The notes under the pieces are model-generated. The model searched no databases. It was not told where the DNA came from and was given only the letters and a program-made list of their open reading frames with translations. Below, piece by piece: positions 41,841 through 53,198 of a stretch of DNA of 64,000 bases. The translations under genes were made by a program, and so were the position numbers. The stretch's first letter is position 1. The number at the start of each line of letters is the position of its first letter. The stretch comes from Haliclystus octoradiatus (Eukaryota > Cnidaria > Staurozoa > Stauromedusae > Haliclystidae), in contig OU744448.1 of assembly GCA_916610825.1 (NCBI GenBank), positions 18,041,936 through 18,105,935 on the forward strand. The letters run 5' to 3'.

Positions 41841-43490
41841 AGGACTTTTGAAACAGAATAGCAAAATAATGATATTATTAGCAGCACGATTCTTCAAACC
41901 GAAATTGAATTGTTAATAGACGTGTTTCCATCAATGACAAGGAGAGGGTTTGACCATCAAACGATGGGCTGAAGGAGAATCATGATTCCAATAATCCAAT
42001 ACATCGTAACAACAACAGTCCAATATCACTGTTCACTGTCATTGTGCAGCCAAACATCCGGATAATAAGCGGGTTGTCACTGATATCAGTTGAGTTTCAT
42101 AAAAACTTATTCTGAAAATTACAATAGCAACTTACTGCAACTATTTATATGAGTACTTCAATGGCAGAAGAATGATCTGACCACCAGTTAAGTAAAATGA
42201 ACGGTGTCTGATTTGTGTAAAATATAACCCAGATCCATAATTCAATTGTCGCATATCGGCACTCAATCATAAAACATTCAAATTGTCAACTCAAATTATA
42301 GTGATTTTATTCAACAAGAGTGTGTAATCATGGTAGAGCTACAGTATCAATTGATTTCGTTTAGCAACATTTTCACTGTAATCACTATAGAAATAGATAT
42401 TTATGAAAAACATTTAACTTGATACCTATTGATATTGCGCATAACATTGTGATAGAAATCACTAAATGCATTTATATCTATTTGCAATTATTTCAACTGA
42501 TCATTTAGTCCGGGAGCCGAGAGCAAAAATCATTACATTGCCGTTGGACACCTACTCAATTACAGGCCTAGATTCAAGCTCAGATAAATGATATACTAAT
42601 TTTGAGCAAAACATCAGAGCTTTTGGTCTTTCTTTCCTCCTCCATATTTTCGAAAGATACGAAATTATCGCGAAAGAAAATTTCTCCCCAGTCCACTTTG
42701 TAAGTGCTGTCATAGTAATCATAATGGCTTCCAAATGAACAAATGGCCCGTAGAATTTGGGGAGTGTCCGATATTTACGTGGTTTCTTCTCTTACTTCGT
42801 TTAAAATAAGTAAACATGGAACTTTACTCCAAAAATGCACACACGTTAACGCAATGAAGAGAGTGAGGTTATACTGTATTTTTATCTTAGTACATTTTTA
42901 TTTGCTTTAATAAATGGTTTTTAATGATGTTTGGTGTAAAAACACCAGTAGAACATGAGTATTGATAGAGATGCTGATGGTGTTATGCTTGGTTTTTCAT
43001 GTTTTCAGAAACGTCATCAATTACTGGTAAGCTATATAATGAATAAGATTAGATAAACGCGAGAAAATGTATACATGCATAAATTGTACTCCATTGAACT
43101 CAATAATAATAATAGATAGATATACTAAACAAATTATATAATTTATTTACAAAATACATTGATAATCCATTAATTACTATCTATATGTACACTTTGATTA
43201 CAATCAATATTTGCCACTGGATTTAGATTGTGAAGCTTGGGAAAATTTATCTTCATTGGCTGAATATTCTCCTGTGAAGATTAAACGTAGATCAAAGTAA
43301 ACAAATTAAAACCAACATGGTCAAACTGTCTATGTGATTGTTCAATTCTTAATTAAATGTGATCCAACATACAATGGTAAATGCTCAATCGCTTAATCGT
43401 TGTTCGGAAATTGAGCACAATATGACCTAATCACTACTAAACATGATGATATAAATATTTGTTTTTCATGCTATTGTTCAAGATACGAGG
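41841..43490. other. no recognisable gene
   Basis: AT-rich DNA with no exon I can defend. An isolated TTTTCAG|...|GTAAGC pair near 43009-43031 would define an 18-nt micro-exon, too short to claim. Confidence 0.45.
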
Positions 43491-43496
43491 GATTTT

Positions 43497-43780
43497 CTGT
43501 AGAAAGTTGGAGAACTTTTCTCCAATATGCAGAAATCAAGAAAGATTATGTATGGGATTTTTCAATAAAAGAACATAGTTTTGATAAAAAGAAACCCCCA
43601 ATGGGATGCTATCACCGTTCATGCTACCAAAGGTACACTATGAAGAGAGAGAGGCAATGAAAGAGAACTGGAAAGATGCCACACAGAAAATAATAAAAAG
43701 TAAATTGGTCAAAGAAGACACTTTAGATGGGTCTAGTCAAAAACGCTACTTGCGCTCCAACACAAAACGATTAGATTGAA
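43497..43780 (+). pseudogene. remnant of an uncharacterised Cys/His protein
   Basis: Two frames joined by one shift near 43655 give a coherent basic protein fragment: WRTFLQYAEIKKDYVWDFSI, then GCYHRSCYQRYTMKRER and, after the shift, a Lys-rich tail ending in QKRYLRSNTKRLD and a stop. The C-x-x-H-x-x-CY...YT arrangement recurs in uncharacterised, often transposon-associated animal proteins. I cannot name the family. The frameshift indicates decay. Confidence 0.4.
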
Positions 43781-44299
43781 CAAAATGCCTATTTTTTCAA
43801 CGTAAGTAAATATACTGTAACACACATTTACCTCAAAAATTCATGTAATCTTCTGTATGATGTTAAGAACTTCCTTTTCAATTCAAAAGAATCAAAGAAA
43901 AGAAAGAATTTAGCCATATATAAACACGCTGTTATCAGCATAGTTGTCAAATCTTTTACCCAAAAAGAGACATTTTTCAACTGGCATATAACGGGACTGA
44001 AAAATGAAAAAGTTATTAAACTTTGAAAATGCACGTCTTGGTTTGCGTTTTTGTTTCACTAATATTGTTGTAATAACTTTTTTATTTTTCATATTATTTA
44101 AAAAGCTCGTGGTAGATTTGTAGTTAATGTACCAAGGTACCAGATGCAAAACGAACATTGAAAATCGGTTGAAACAGAATCTACAAAATTAATCGCCGTA
44201 CTTTTTGGATTGCCGATCTATTTTTGATGGATCGCCTCTCGAAAGTACGCCGTATAACCTAGGGGTAATAATAGGGCTGAATCTAGTGAGTTTTAAAAG

Positions 44300-47185
44300 C
44301 CTGGATCGCTTGTATTTGATGCAAACGCCCCTGAGAACTGGTGCCGTTTTTTGATGAGGTTTCAAATTTACCTAGCCGCGAAAGAAAAAGATGATAAGCC
44401 TGATCGCTTGAAAGTAAATATGTTGTTGAATTTCGCTGGCCCTGATGCTATAGAAGAATATAGCCATTTTACTTATGGTCCAAGAGAAGACTTGGAAAAT
44501 TATGTCGTGGAGCAAAGAACGTTATTTATGAAAGATTTATGTTTTTCGCTAGACAACAAAAGGATGGTGAAAGGATTGATTCTTTTATCATTGTGGACTG
44601 AAAAGGTTAGCATTGTCTTGCGAATTTGATTCGAGATCGAGTTGTTGGGGGAGTAATCTCTGATGACTTAAGAGGAGAGTTGCTAAAGAAGCCAGGCCTA
44701 AGCTTGAAAACTGCCCATGACTATGCAAGGACTTTTGAAGCAACTGAAAGCCAGAAGCAGCAGTTTTCTTTATCTGCACGTGCCCCACGAACAGAACAGA
44801 CTGCAATTCATTTTGTGAAGGATGCCAAAAGAAGCAGCAAGAATCCAACCTGTAAATTCTGTGGATATAGTCATTCATTGAAAATATCATCATGTCCTGC
44901 CCACAATAAAAATGCAGAAGATGTGATAAGATTGAGCATTTTGAAAAAATGTGTGCAACAGCGAAAGATAACAGCAAGAAAATTCAGACTGTCCAGAGAG
45001 ATGAAACAGACAATGAAAAAGATATTGAAAGCCAATTATATTTTTGGTCTCTTGAAGTTGGTGCTATATCTTCAAAGATGCATAAGAAAAGCATTGTGAC
45101 TTTAAAAGTTGCTTGGAAGGATGTACAATTGAAGGCTGACACAGGGGCAGAAGCAACTGTTATTCCGTTGTCACTATATAGACGCTTGTCCAAAAAGCCG
45201 TTGAAGAAAGTGCGTCTACCGTTAAAAGGTTGGCAGACAAGTCTGTATATCCAAAAGGTTGTGTTCATTTACACACACAGTACAAGAGTCGCAGTTTAGA
45301 CATTCTGTTCTTGGTTTCGTGGCTGTGGCGTGTGTTTGGATCTTGAGGTTGTCAAATTTATGAATGTTGATTGCATATCAGACATGAGCCACAAAATAAA
45401 AACTTTCAGAATTTGTCCATTGGATTAATCACCTATGCTTAAAGAGTTCCGCGATTGTTTCTCACAACAACCAGGACTGTTTGAAAATTCTGTCAGTTTG
45501 GAAATTGATGAATCTTGTAGCCCAGTAGTCCACGCACCTCGAAAGATACCAATTGCATTACAAGAACCTGTCCATCAGAAACTAAAGGAAATGTTAGACA
45601 TGGGTGTAATTATAAAGCAGGCATCTGGCACACCATGGGTATCTTCAATGGTTGTTGCAGACAAAAGGAAATCAGCCCAACAATCAACCAGACCTTGTGC
45701 CAAAGATATCAGAATATGTATAGATATCCGAGATTTGAACAAGGCTCTAAAACATTCACACTATCCGATGGCTTTAAATGAAGATATTGCTTCTCGTATC
45801 CATGAATCCAAAGTGTTTGCTGTTCTTGATGCTTGCAGTGGCTATTGGCAATTACCAGTTGATTTACCAAGCTCTATTTCACTCACTAAATGGGGAAGAT
45901 ATAGATTCACATGACTACCATTTGGAATTTCACCTGCTCCAGAGTTGTACCAACGTGAGATGGATCGTTTGTTTGAGGGATTGCCAGTTGACATTATTGT
46001 TGATGATTTTTTGGTATGTGGCAAAGATCAGAAGGACCTAGATCAAAACTTGAATTTGGTATTAGAAAGAGCACGTGAAGTTGGATTGCAATTTAATCCA
46101 AAGAAATCGAAATACAATTTAACAGAAGTAACTTATGTTGGACGTGTATTATCATCGGATGGTTTGAAACCTGATCCTGAAAAGATCCAAGCCATTCAAC
46201 AGATGTCAGTACCAACAGCTTTTTATGAAGGAATTCTACGTTTTTTGGGTACTGTCAACTACCTGGATAATTTTTTACCAAACAAAGCTGATTTACAAGG
46301 ACCGATATCTCAGCTGTCACAGAAGAATGCCAATTTTGTGTGGGGCACACCTCAACAAGAGGCATTACATTTGATTCTTTGAAGAAAGCCTTAATCCTGG
46401 AAGCCTGGACTTGGTGCAGTTATACTTCAGGATGGACGACCAATTAATTATGGGTCAAAGAGACTAACTGAATGTGAACGAAGATATACGAACATAGAGA
46501 GGGAGCTGTTAGCAATGGTATGGGGTGTAGCAAAATTCCATACCTATATCTACGGGCTCTACGAAAGGCAGATAACAGTTGAAACTGACCACAAACCACT
46601 AGAAGCTATATTCCGAAAGAATCTGAACGATGCACAACCAAGACCTCAAAGAAGAGCTGCTGATTCAAACACTGAAAATGTTCCAAAATACGATTCAAAT
46701 CTCCACATAAGCATGATTAACAATGTTGGCATTCAAAATAGGTCTATTGAAACCTTCCGGCGTGCCATTTCAACTGACGACGTATCAACTGTTGTGATGG
46801 ACTACATTGTAAATGGTTGGCCAAAAATGAAAGATTCTGTTGATGAGCTAGCAAAAGAGTACTGGAATATGAGATATGAACTTAGCATTGAAGATAGTAT
46901 CATCTTTAAAATGGATGTTCTTGTTGTACCACGCTCACTGCGGAAAGAGGTGTTGAAAGACATTCATGCTGGTCATATGGAAGAAAACAAAAGTTTGTCC
47001 TTTGCCAGAGAGTATGTATTTGGGACTGGCATGTCAGCCCATATTAAAGATACTGTATCATCATGTGGAGTATGTAATTCATTCTGTAACAGAAAACAGA
47101 AGGAAGCGTTGCAGCCACATGAGATTCCTGATCTACCATGGAAATCGATAGGATGTGACCTCTTTGCTTTTGGTGGTCAAGCGCA
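44300..47185 (+). pseudogene. Ty3/gypsy-type gag-pol remnant
   Basis: Eroded element with domains in the correct order: gag (NAPENWCRFLMRFQIYLAAK), cysteine knuckle (CKFCGYSHSLKISSCPAHN), protease (LKADTGAEATVIPLSLYRRL), RT (RICIDIRDLNKALKHSHYP, LDACSGYWQLP, LPFGISPAPELYQREMDRLF, then IIVDDFLVCG, where I replaces the Tyr of YxDD), RNase H (TVETDHKPLEAIFRKNL) and the integrase zinc finger (HAGHMEENKSLSFAREYVFG ... CGVCNSF). At least four frameshifts and a TGA at 45913-45915 inactivate it. It ends within integrase near 47185, where GTGGTCAAGCG is repeated. I found no LTRs. Confidence 0.9.
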
Positions 47186-47299
47186 TTTGCGGTGAGCCTT
47201 TGTGGTCAAGCGTTGGTGGTCAAGCGCACTCAGGTGAGGTGAGGCTTTCATCAAGAACGGACGTGTTTCGGCCCGCTGTTCATGAACGGGTTTTTAAAA

Positions 47300-48062
47300 C
47301 AGTAGGCTTGACAATTAACACGACTGTAAAGAAATTTATTGATTTAGGCATAAAACAGGCACACCTAGCCTCATAAAATGGTGACATAGAACGTGTAGAT
47401 TCGTTCAAGTACCTACCCCTGCGAAAACAAATCAGGAGTTCATGAACAGTTCATGAAAGTTAAATTGCTCCAATTTTCCTGAACAGTTGTTCATGAACAG
47501 TTCATGAAAGTTTGGGGCCATTTAACGTTCATGAACTGTTCGTGAACTGTTCAGGAAAATTGGAGCCGTTTAACGTTCACGAAATGTTCGTGAACTGTTC
47601 AAGAACTCCTGAATTGTTTTCACAGGGGTAGGTTCTGTACTTCCATCTTCTTCAGATGATTTAACCCAACGTAGAGGCCAGGCTTTGGGAGCCATCAGAG
47701 GTTTAAATAAATTCTGGGCTTCCGATGTCAATACTGACGTTAAGTTGAGAGTGTTCAGACACACGATAGAGCCTGTTCTATTATATGCATCTGAAACGTG
47801 GGTTCTATCAGCCTCACTATTGACCCGACTTGACTCAGCTTATAACGCCATGCTTCGGTATGCTTTAGGAATATATTGGCCCAACTTACTGTCTTCTGCT
47901 AAACTTAGAAAACTTTCCCCTTCTGCCTCTGCTATTGCTCACAAATGTCAGATGTCTTTTTAGGTCACATCGAGAGATCAAAGACGTATGCCCCTCAACC
48001 TCTGCATGACATCCTTCACCGGCAACCGAAGGAGATGCTTCGACGGGGTTATAGGGGAGTAT
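47300..48062 (+). pseudogene. non-LTR retrotransposon (RTE/Jockey-like) RT C-terminal remnant
   Basis: Coding sense: VGLTIN, then ERVDSFKYL interrupted by the 213-bp MITE, then GSVLPSSSDDLTQRRGQALG, LYASETWVLSASLLTRLDS and, frameshifted, GHIERSKTYAPQPLHDILHR. This is the region after the FADD core of RT (VDSFKYLGS is a widely conserved LINE block). 5'-truncated and non-functional. Excising the MITE rejoins the frame exactly. Confidence 0.8.
47416..47628. mobile_element. 213-bp MITE with TA target duplication
   Basis: TA at 47414-47415 and 47629-47630. Termini CCCCTGCGAAAACAA (left) and CCCCTGTGAAAACAA (right, inward). The interior consists of repeated, mutually complementary TTCATGAACAGTTC motifs, so the whole unit can fold. 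A decayed relative lies at 20105-20260. TA targeting suggests the Tc1/mariner group. Confidence 0.85.
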
Positions 48063-48270
48063 AGTATCTTTTCATAATGTTTTGTATCGTGAATTGTGTT
48101 ATTTACAAGTTTCTTTGACAGCTATATCTGTCCGTGATTTGTGGCGTTCTTTGTGTAGCATATATGTAAGGCGTAAGAGGGACGGCACATTCCTATAATG
48201 TGACTGTCTATACTACTACTAACGTGTGTTGCGGTCAATGACTGTAAAAACATAAATATGTCATAGAGAT

Positions 48271-48408
48271 TGGTAGAGGTCCAACTATGTCCACATGGAT
48301 TTGATCAAAACGACGATTTGGTGGAACGATGACTTCTGGACGAGGAGTAGTATGACGATGAATTTTGGCACGTTGACATTGGATGCAAGTATATGTAACA
48401 GTGTTAAG
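48271..48408 (-). pseudogene. gypsy-type integrase fragment
   Basis: Reads LNTVTYTCIQCQRAKIHRHT, continuing PNRRFDQIHVDIVGPLP. This is the end of the HHCC zinc finger and the start of the catalytic core (the D in HVDIVGPLP) of a gypsy-clade integrase different from the two other gypsy elements here. It is about 46 codons, open, with no flanking pol found. Confidence 0.85.
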
Positions 48409-48939
48409 GATAGAGAAGAGATACTCAAATAGTACTAGTTGATTTGCTTGGTAAAGTTATAATAATATATTTCTACTTCATCATCTTGATAATTACATAT
48501 TTTGAAGTAGCTATATTTATGTCCTAATTATATTACAGTTGTGACGTAGATAACATGGTCACTACAACGTCAACTGTTAGACAGAAAAGGGGCTTCGAAT
48601 GGACTTGCATGTAGAGCGTCTAGTTAAATATGTACAGCATATTACCGATACCAAAATGAGTGCATAATGAAATGACTGAGAAGAAACACTCATTTGGTAT
48701 CACTCATTTGAGGCATTTGAGATATAATTATAACGTTCGTGTTATTTTGCGATTAACGATGATGAAGATTGCCATTAACGCCGGTATGACCAAATTGATT
48801 TGTCGAATTGGTTCCTTGACATCGCGGAATATATTTATATATGCACGTGATAATAATTGTATAAATCTCCAAAAATCAAGTAATTTTTACTCTTCAGAAG
48901 GCTTGAAAAATAAAATCACGTCGTTGTCACCAATGTAGA

Positions 48940-49100
48940 GTTTTGTGGGAGATTGTAATAGATATTGACTCTACAAAGGTTGACATAGAAAGAGAGTGAT
49001 TACATATTACAGTGACTATTTACATGTAGAGAAAGACTGATACAAACGGAAGTTACAATATATATAAACCATTACACATACATGCACGTGATAACACATT
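48940..49100. repeat. possible solo LTR or LTR fragment
   Basis: CACCAATGTAGAG resembles a primer-site/LTR border like that of the gypsy element at 5043. TTGACTCTACAAAGGTTGAC follows. The second end is not identified. Confidence 0.25.
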
Positions 49101-49208
49101 CGATTTTTCAATTGAACGAAGTCGGAAGTTTGACGTTTGAAGTTTGATATTAATGAGATCGTTTCAGCGTGGCCCTCCTCGGCGATCGTAGATTCCAGTA
49201 GCTGAAGC

Positions 49209-49612
49209 TAAATGACGAAGAATGGTGAAAAGGATTTTTTAGTTTAGATACGTATAAGCGGATATATTTAAAGTTGAATGTACCCTATTTTCGACCATTC
49301 ACTGGTCAGTCGGAATGACAAGAAGGCTTACTATAGGAAAAATGTGAAGTCAGAATTATAAAAATTTGTATCTCCTTTCTCGCAAATCAAAAATTCAAAG
49401 GTCAAAGTCAGTTACTATGGAGATACGATATTTTAAACTTTTCAATTGTCCTTTTTCCTATATGGTAATCCCTCTTGTCATTCGGACTACCGCTCCGAGT
49501 TTGGAAAACAGTAAACGATCGAAAATAGCCAATAGGGTAGATTCAATGTTAAATATCTCCGCTTTATACACGTTCAAACTAAAACATCATTGCCACCATT
49601 CTTCATCATTTA
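49209..49612. repeat. imperfect long inverted repeat
   Basis: 49209-49325 (ACGAAGAATGGTG ... CTATTTTCGACCATT ... GGAATGACAAGAAGG) is imperfectly complementary to about 49478-49612 (CCTCTTGTCATTCGG ... GATCGAAAATAGCCAATAGGG ... CCACCATTCTTCATC). It is probably an old fold-back MITE. No target duplication is resolved. Confidence 0.6.
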
Positions 49613-50006
49613 GTTTTTATTCGAATCTGTGTAAAAATTATTTCGTGTCATGTGCACTTTTAACGTAATTTGATTTATACGTCAACAAGAAAGTCGAAAA
49701 TCGAGAACATTGTCTTTTGTATGCAGTGTTCAGTTGGCGTGAATGCTCATGGAACCATGTCGATGTTATGAACGTATTTTAAAACTGATAATCTCTTATT
49801 CGCTAACAATGTATTCTCCGTATGCGCCTACGCTTAAAGTTAAAAATAAATGTTTCACTTTTCATAGAAACAATAATATACACGGATGACTGCTATCGAC
49901 TATAATCTTTTGATTTTACTGAATTAGTCACCCACTCAACTATCCAAATATGTTATTGATAATTATATGTTGATGCAGAAAGTGCATCTACTGTGTTACT
50001 GATAGT

Positions 50007-50195
50007 ATGGAAGCGAATCCATTTTCAACGGTGTTTCTTTCAACTATTCTATTTTGCATTTATAGTGGTATGTGGTTAGCTTCTGCAGCCGACCAGGGTC
50101 CATGCTTAAAGTACACAAGTGAGATTGCGGATGAAAATTTGGCTTGGTTGAAAACAGCGCAGTTCATATCCAAATGCGAGACTTCTTCTTCAATG
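50007..50195 (+). CDS. candidate secreted protein, exon 1 with signal peptide
   Basis: ATG 50007 opens 63 codons ending at a good donor (ATG|GTGAGT). The N-terminus is a convincing signal peptide: FLSTILFCIYSGMWLASAA is hydrophobic with a small-residue cleavage region, followed by DQGPCLKYTSEIADENLAW and KCETSSSM. Two cysteines remain in the mature part. I do not recognise the family. Upstream DNA shows no obvious promoter. The following intron (50196-51330) would link in phase 0 to 51331-51489. Confidence 0.45.
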
Positions 50196-51330
50196 GTGAG
50201 TACTTTAATAATAATTGAACATTTCTCCTAACTGGTCCTGCCCTATCAAACAGCGTTCAACGCATTCAAGTCTTTTAAACGCATCTAGCTAACCTGGAGT
50301 CATGGTATACCGCATGGAATCAATTAATTTTGCGTATTTTCTATATTCGCTTCTATCAAAGTGAAAAGTCATGCTAGATCTTATTAATATATCTTTGAAA
50401 TCTCAGAATGACAAAAAAAGCTGAGTATACATACCTACGATTAATTACAAAATGTATAGGTTTGATGTAAATTGCTTATATTAGTGTAATATAAAGGATC
50501 TACTAGGAATTGTTTTGATTTGCTGTGCCTTGTTTCGATATCACTTACACTAAATATTTGGGTAAGTTTTATCTTGTGGGTTGAAATTATAGATCCATCT
50601 TTTGTATAATTGATTATTTGTATGACTTTCATTCTTGCAATTGATCATTCTCATGCTGCATCATTAATTTGGCTTATTGCAACAAATGTTATAAAATTAG
50701 ACATTTTTGCTGTTGCGCATTATCATTTTGAATTATAAAACCAATTTCATCCAAGAGAAGAACTATCTAAGCTGAGATATGTGATAGATTGTCGTGAAAG
50801 ACGAACGTTTTCGCTGAATGTAGTAGAACATTTCTCGATTGTGTTCCTGGACAGATAGACATTTAATTGTATATCTTATAGCGTTGGTATTAGCATTGGA
50901 TGATTTTATCTTTGCGGAGGTGCAACTTCTTGAAGTCTGAAAAGAAGTTCCATCATATAAGGGTAAGAAAGTTTGAATCGTCTTTTGAACAGTGAGGTTT
51001 TGTATCGGCTCTGCTGAAGCATATTCAATTTATTTGTCGTACAGGACTTCATGTGAGCATGGTTATTGAATGTGGAAATTACCCTGTTAAAGAGAACCAG
51101 AGGTCCAGATATTATCTTCTGTAACTCAAGCGGTCAAAGATTAACATTCATGATCAACACTACTTGCACTGCCTGAAGCTCAATCCATACCGATCTTTGT
51201 AGTTGTAAATGGAACTGACAAGAGAAAATAAATTATAAATCATCGTCATCATCATTATCTACGTTATCATATATAGCTTTATGATTGAAAAGGACAAAAT
51301 TCTTTAAATATAATCCCAGTTAAGTTGCAG

Positions 51331-51489
51331 GTAATCAAACGCCAACCTAAACTTCCCATTCCATTGGCATCCTTTACTCGAATTCCGTTAAAGTATGAAT
51401 TTGAGATAAAAGTACAAGCAGAATTGCAACAGAATGGTATCAAATCAAATCAATCCATAACAATAGAAGTAACGAGTAACAGAACATAA
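51331..51489 (+). CDS. candidate secreted protein, exon 2
   Basis: Open for 52 codons plus TAA after an acceptor-like AAGTTGCAG. It encodes a basic, non-repetitive sequence (VIKRQPKLPIPLASF, YEFEIKVQAELQQNG, SITIEVTSNRT). Joined to exon 1 it gives a 115-residue precursor. An AATAAA overlaps the stop codon, which is too close for a normal 3' end and may be chance. The link is inferred from phase only. Confidence 0.35.
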   Translation, partial: VIKRQPKLPIPLASFTRIPLKYEFEIKVQAELQQNGIKSNQSITIEVTSNRT

Positions 51490-51499
51490 TAAAAGTAAT

Positions 51500-53010
51500 A
51501 GAACAAACGCTTATGGCTGAGTAACTCAACATTTTTTACAATTAGGAACTGAAAATTAATTATAAAGTTAGATATCTGTTGAAGAACATTTCTGTGAATT
51601 TTGGATGCAAAATATCATCTTTGGACTAAAAATCAAACCAAGCATGGGGTATCTAACTTTTGCAGTAATAACCCTATATACGTACAAACGCTTATGGCTG
51701 AGTAACTCAACATTTTTTACAATTAGGAATTGAAATTTAATTTGGTAGTGTGTTTATAGATTTAAAACATTTCTGTGAATTTTGGATGCAAAATATTATC
51801 TTTGGACCAAAAATCATACTAAGCCTGGAGTATCTAACTTGTGTAATTTTGCAGTAATAACCCTATATACATACAAACGCTTATGGCTGAGTAACTCAAC
51901 ATTTTTTACAATTAGGAATTGAAATTTAATTTGGTAGTGTGTTTATGGATTTAAAACATTTCTGGGAATTTTGGATGCAAAATATCATCTTTGGACTAAA
52001 ATTCAAACCAAGCATGGGGTATCTAACTTTTGCAGTAATAACCCTATATACGTACAAACGCTTATGGCTGAGTAACTCAACATTTTTTACAATTAGGAAT
52101 TGAAATTTAATTTGGTAGTGTGTTTATAGATTTAAAACATTTCTGTGAATTTTGGATGCAAAATATTATCTTTGGACCAAAAATCATACTAAGGCTGGAG
52201 TATCTAACTTGTGTAATTTTGCAGTAATAACCCTATATACGTACAAACGCTTATGGCTGAGTAACTTAACATTTTTTCAATTAGGAACTGAAAATTAATT
52301 AAATAGTTAGATATCTGTTGAAGAACATTTCTGTGAATTTTGGATGCAAAATATCATCTTTGGACTAAAAATCAAACCAAGCATGGGGTATCTAACTTTT
52401 GCAGTAATAACCCTATATACGTACAAACGCTTATGGCTGAGTAACTCAACATTTTTTACAATTAGGAATTGAAATTTAATTTGGTAGTGTGTTTATAGAT
52501 TTAAAACATTTCTGTGAATTTTGGATGCAAAATATTATCTTTGGACCAAAAATCATACTAAGCCTGGAGTATCTAACTTGTGTAATTTTGCAGTAATAAC
52601 CCTATATACGTACAAACGCTTATGGCTGAGTAACTCAACATTTTTTACAATTAGGAATTGAAATTTAATTTGGTAGTGTGTTTATGGATTTAAAACATTT
52701 CTGTGAATTTTGGATGCAAAATATTATCTTTGGACCAAAAATCATACTAAGGCTGGAGTATCTAACTTGTGTAATTTTGCAGTAATAACCCTATATACGT
52801 ACAAAAGCTTATGGCTGAGTAACTCAACATTTTTTACAATTAGGAACTGAAAATTAATTATATAGTTAGATATCTGTTGAAGAACATTTCTGTTAATTTA
52901 GGAAGCAAAATATTATCTTTGGACCAAAAATCATACTAATTTTGCAGTAATAACCCTATATACGTACAAACGCTTATGGTTGAGTAACTCAATATGTTGT
53001 ACAATTAGGA
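51500..53010 (+). repeat. satellite array 2, 9 monomers alternating 181 and 189 bp
   Basis: Units share ACAAACGCTTATGGCTGAG, GATGCAAAATATTATCTTTGG and TTGCAGTAATAACCCTATA. Landmark spacing is 181, 189, 181, 189, 180, 189, 189 and 164 bp. Short units carry AAGCATGGGGTATC, long ones AAGCCTGGAGTATC plus TTGTGTAAT, so the base unit is a ~370-bp dimer. It lies between the secreted-protein candidate and the 3' end of the TNP2-like gene. No coding sense. Confidence 0.95.
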
Positions 53011-53151
53011 ATTGAAATTTACATGGAATTGAATTATTCTTGGAATAAATATGACACCGTATAGCAATTATACAAATAAAATTTAATATGTAACATCATA
53101 TCATATACATTAGTTAAGACTTATAAATGATAGCAATGATAATAATTTGAA

Positions 53152-53157
53152 TTTATT
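53152..53157 (-). terminator. candidate poly(A) signal of the TNP2-like gene
   Basis: AATAAA on the - strand about 45 nt downstream of the TNP2-like stop codon, in the expected position for polyadenylation. Confidence 0.4.
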
Positions 53158-53198
53158 AAAAATCAAATAGTAAATGGATAGAAGTAATATTGTATATA

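Noticed and set aside
43009..43031. 18-nt micro-exon between TTTTCAG and GTAAGC
   Set aside because: Splice dinucleotides of this quality occur by chance at this density in AT-rich DNA, and no flanking exon supports it.
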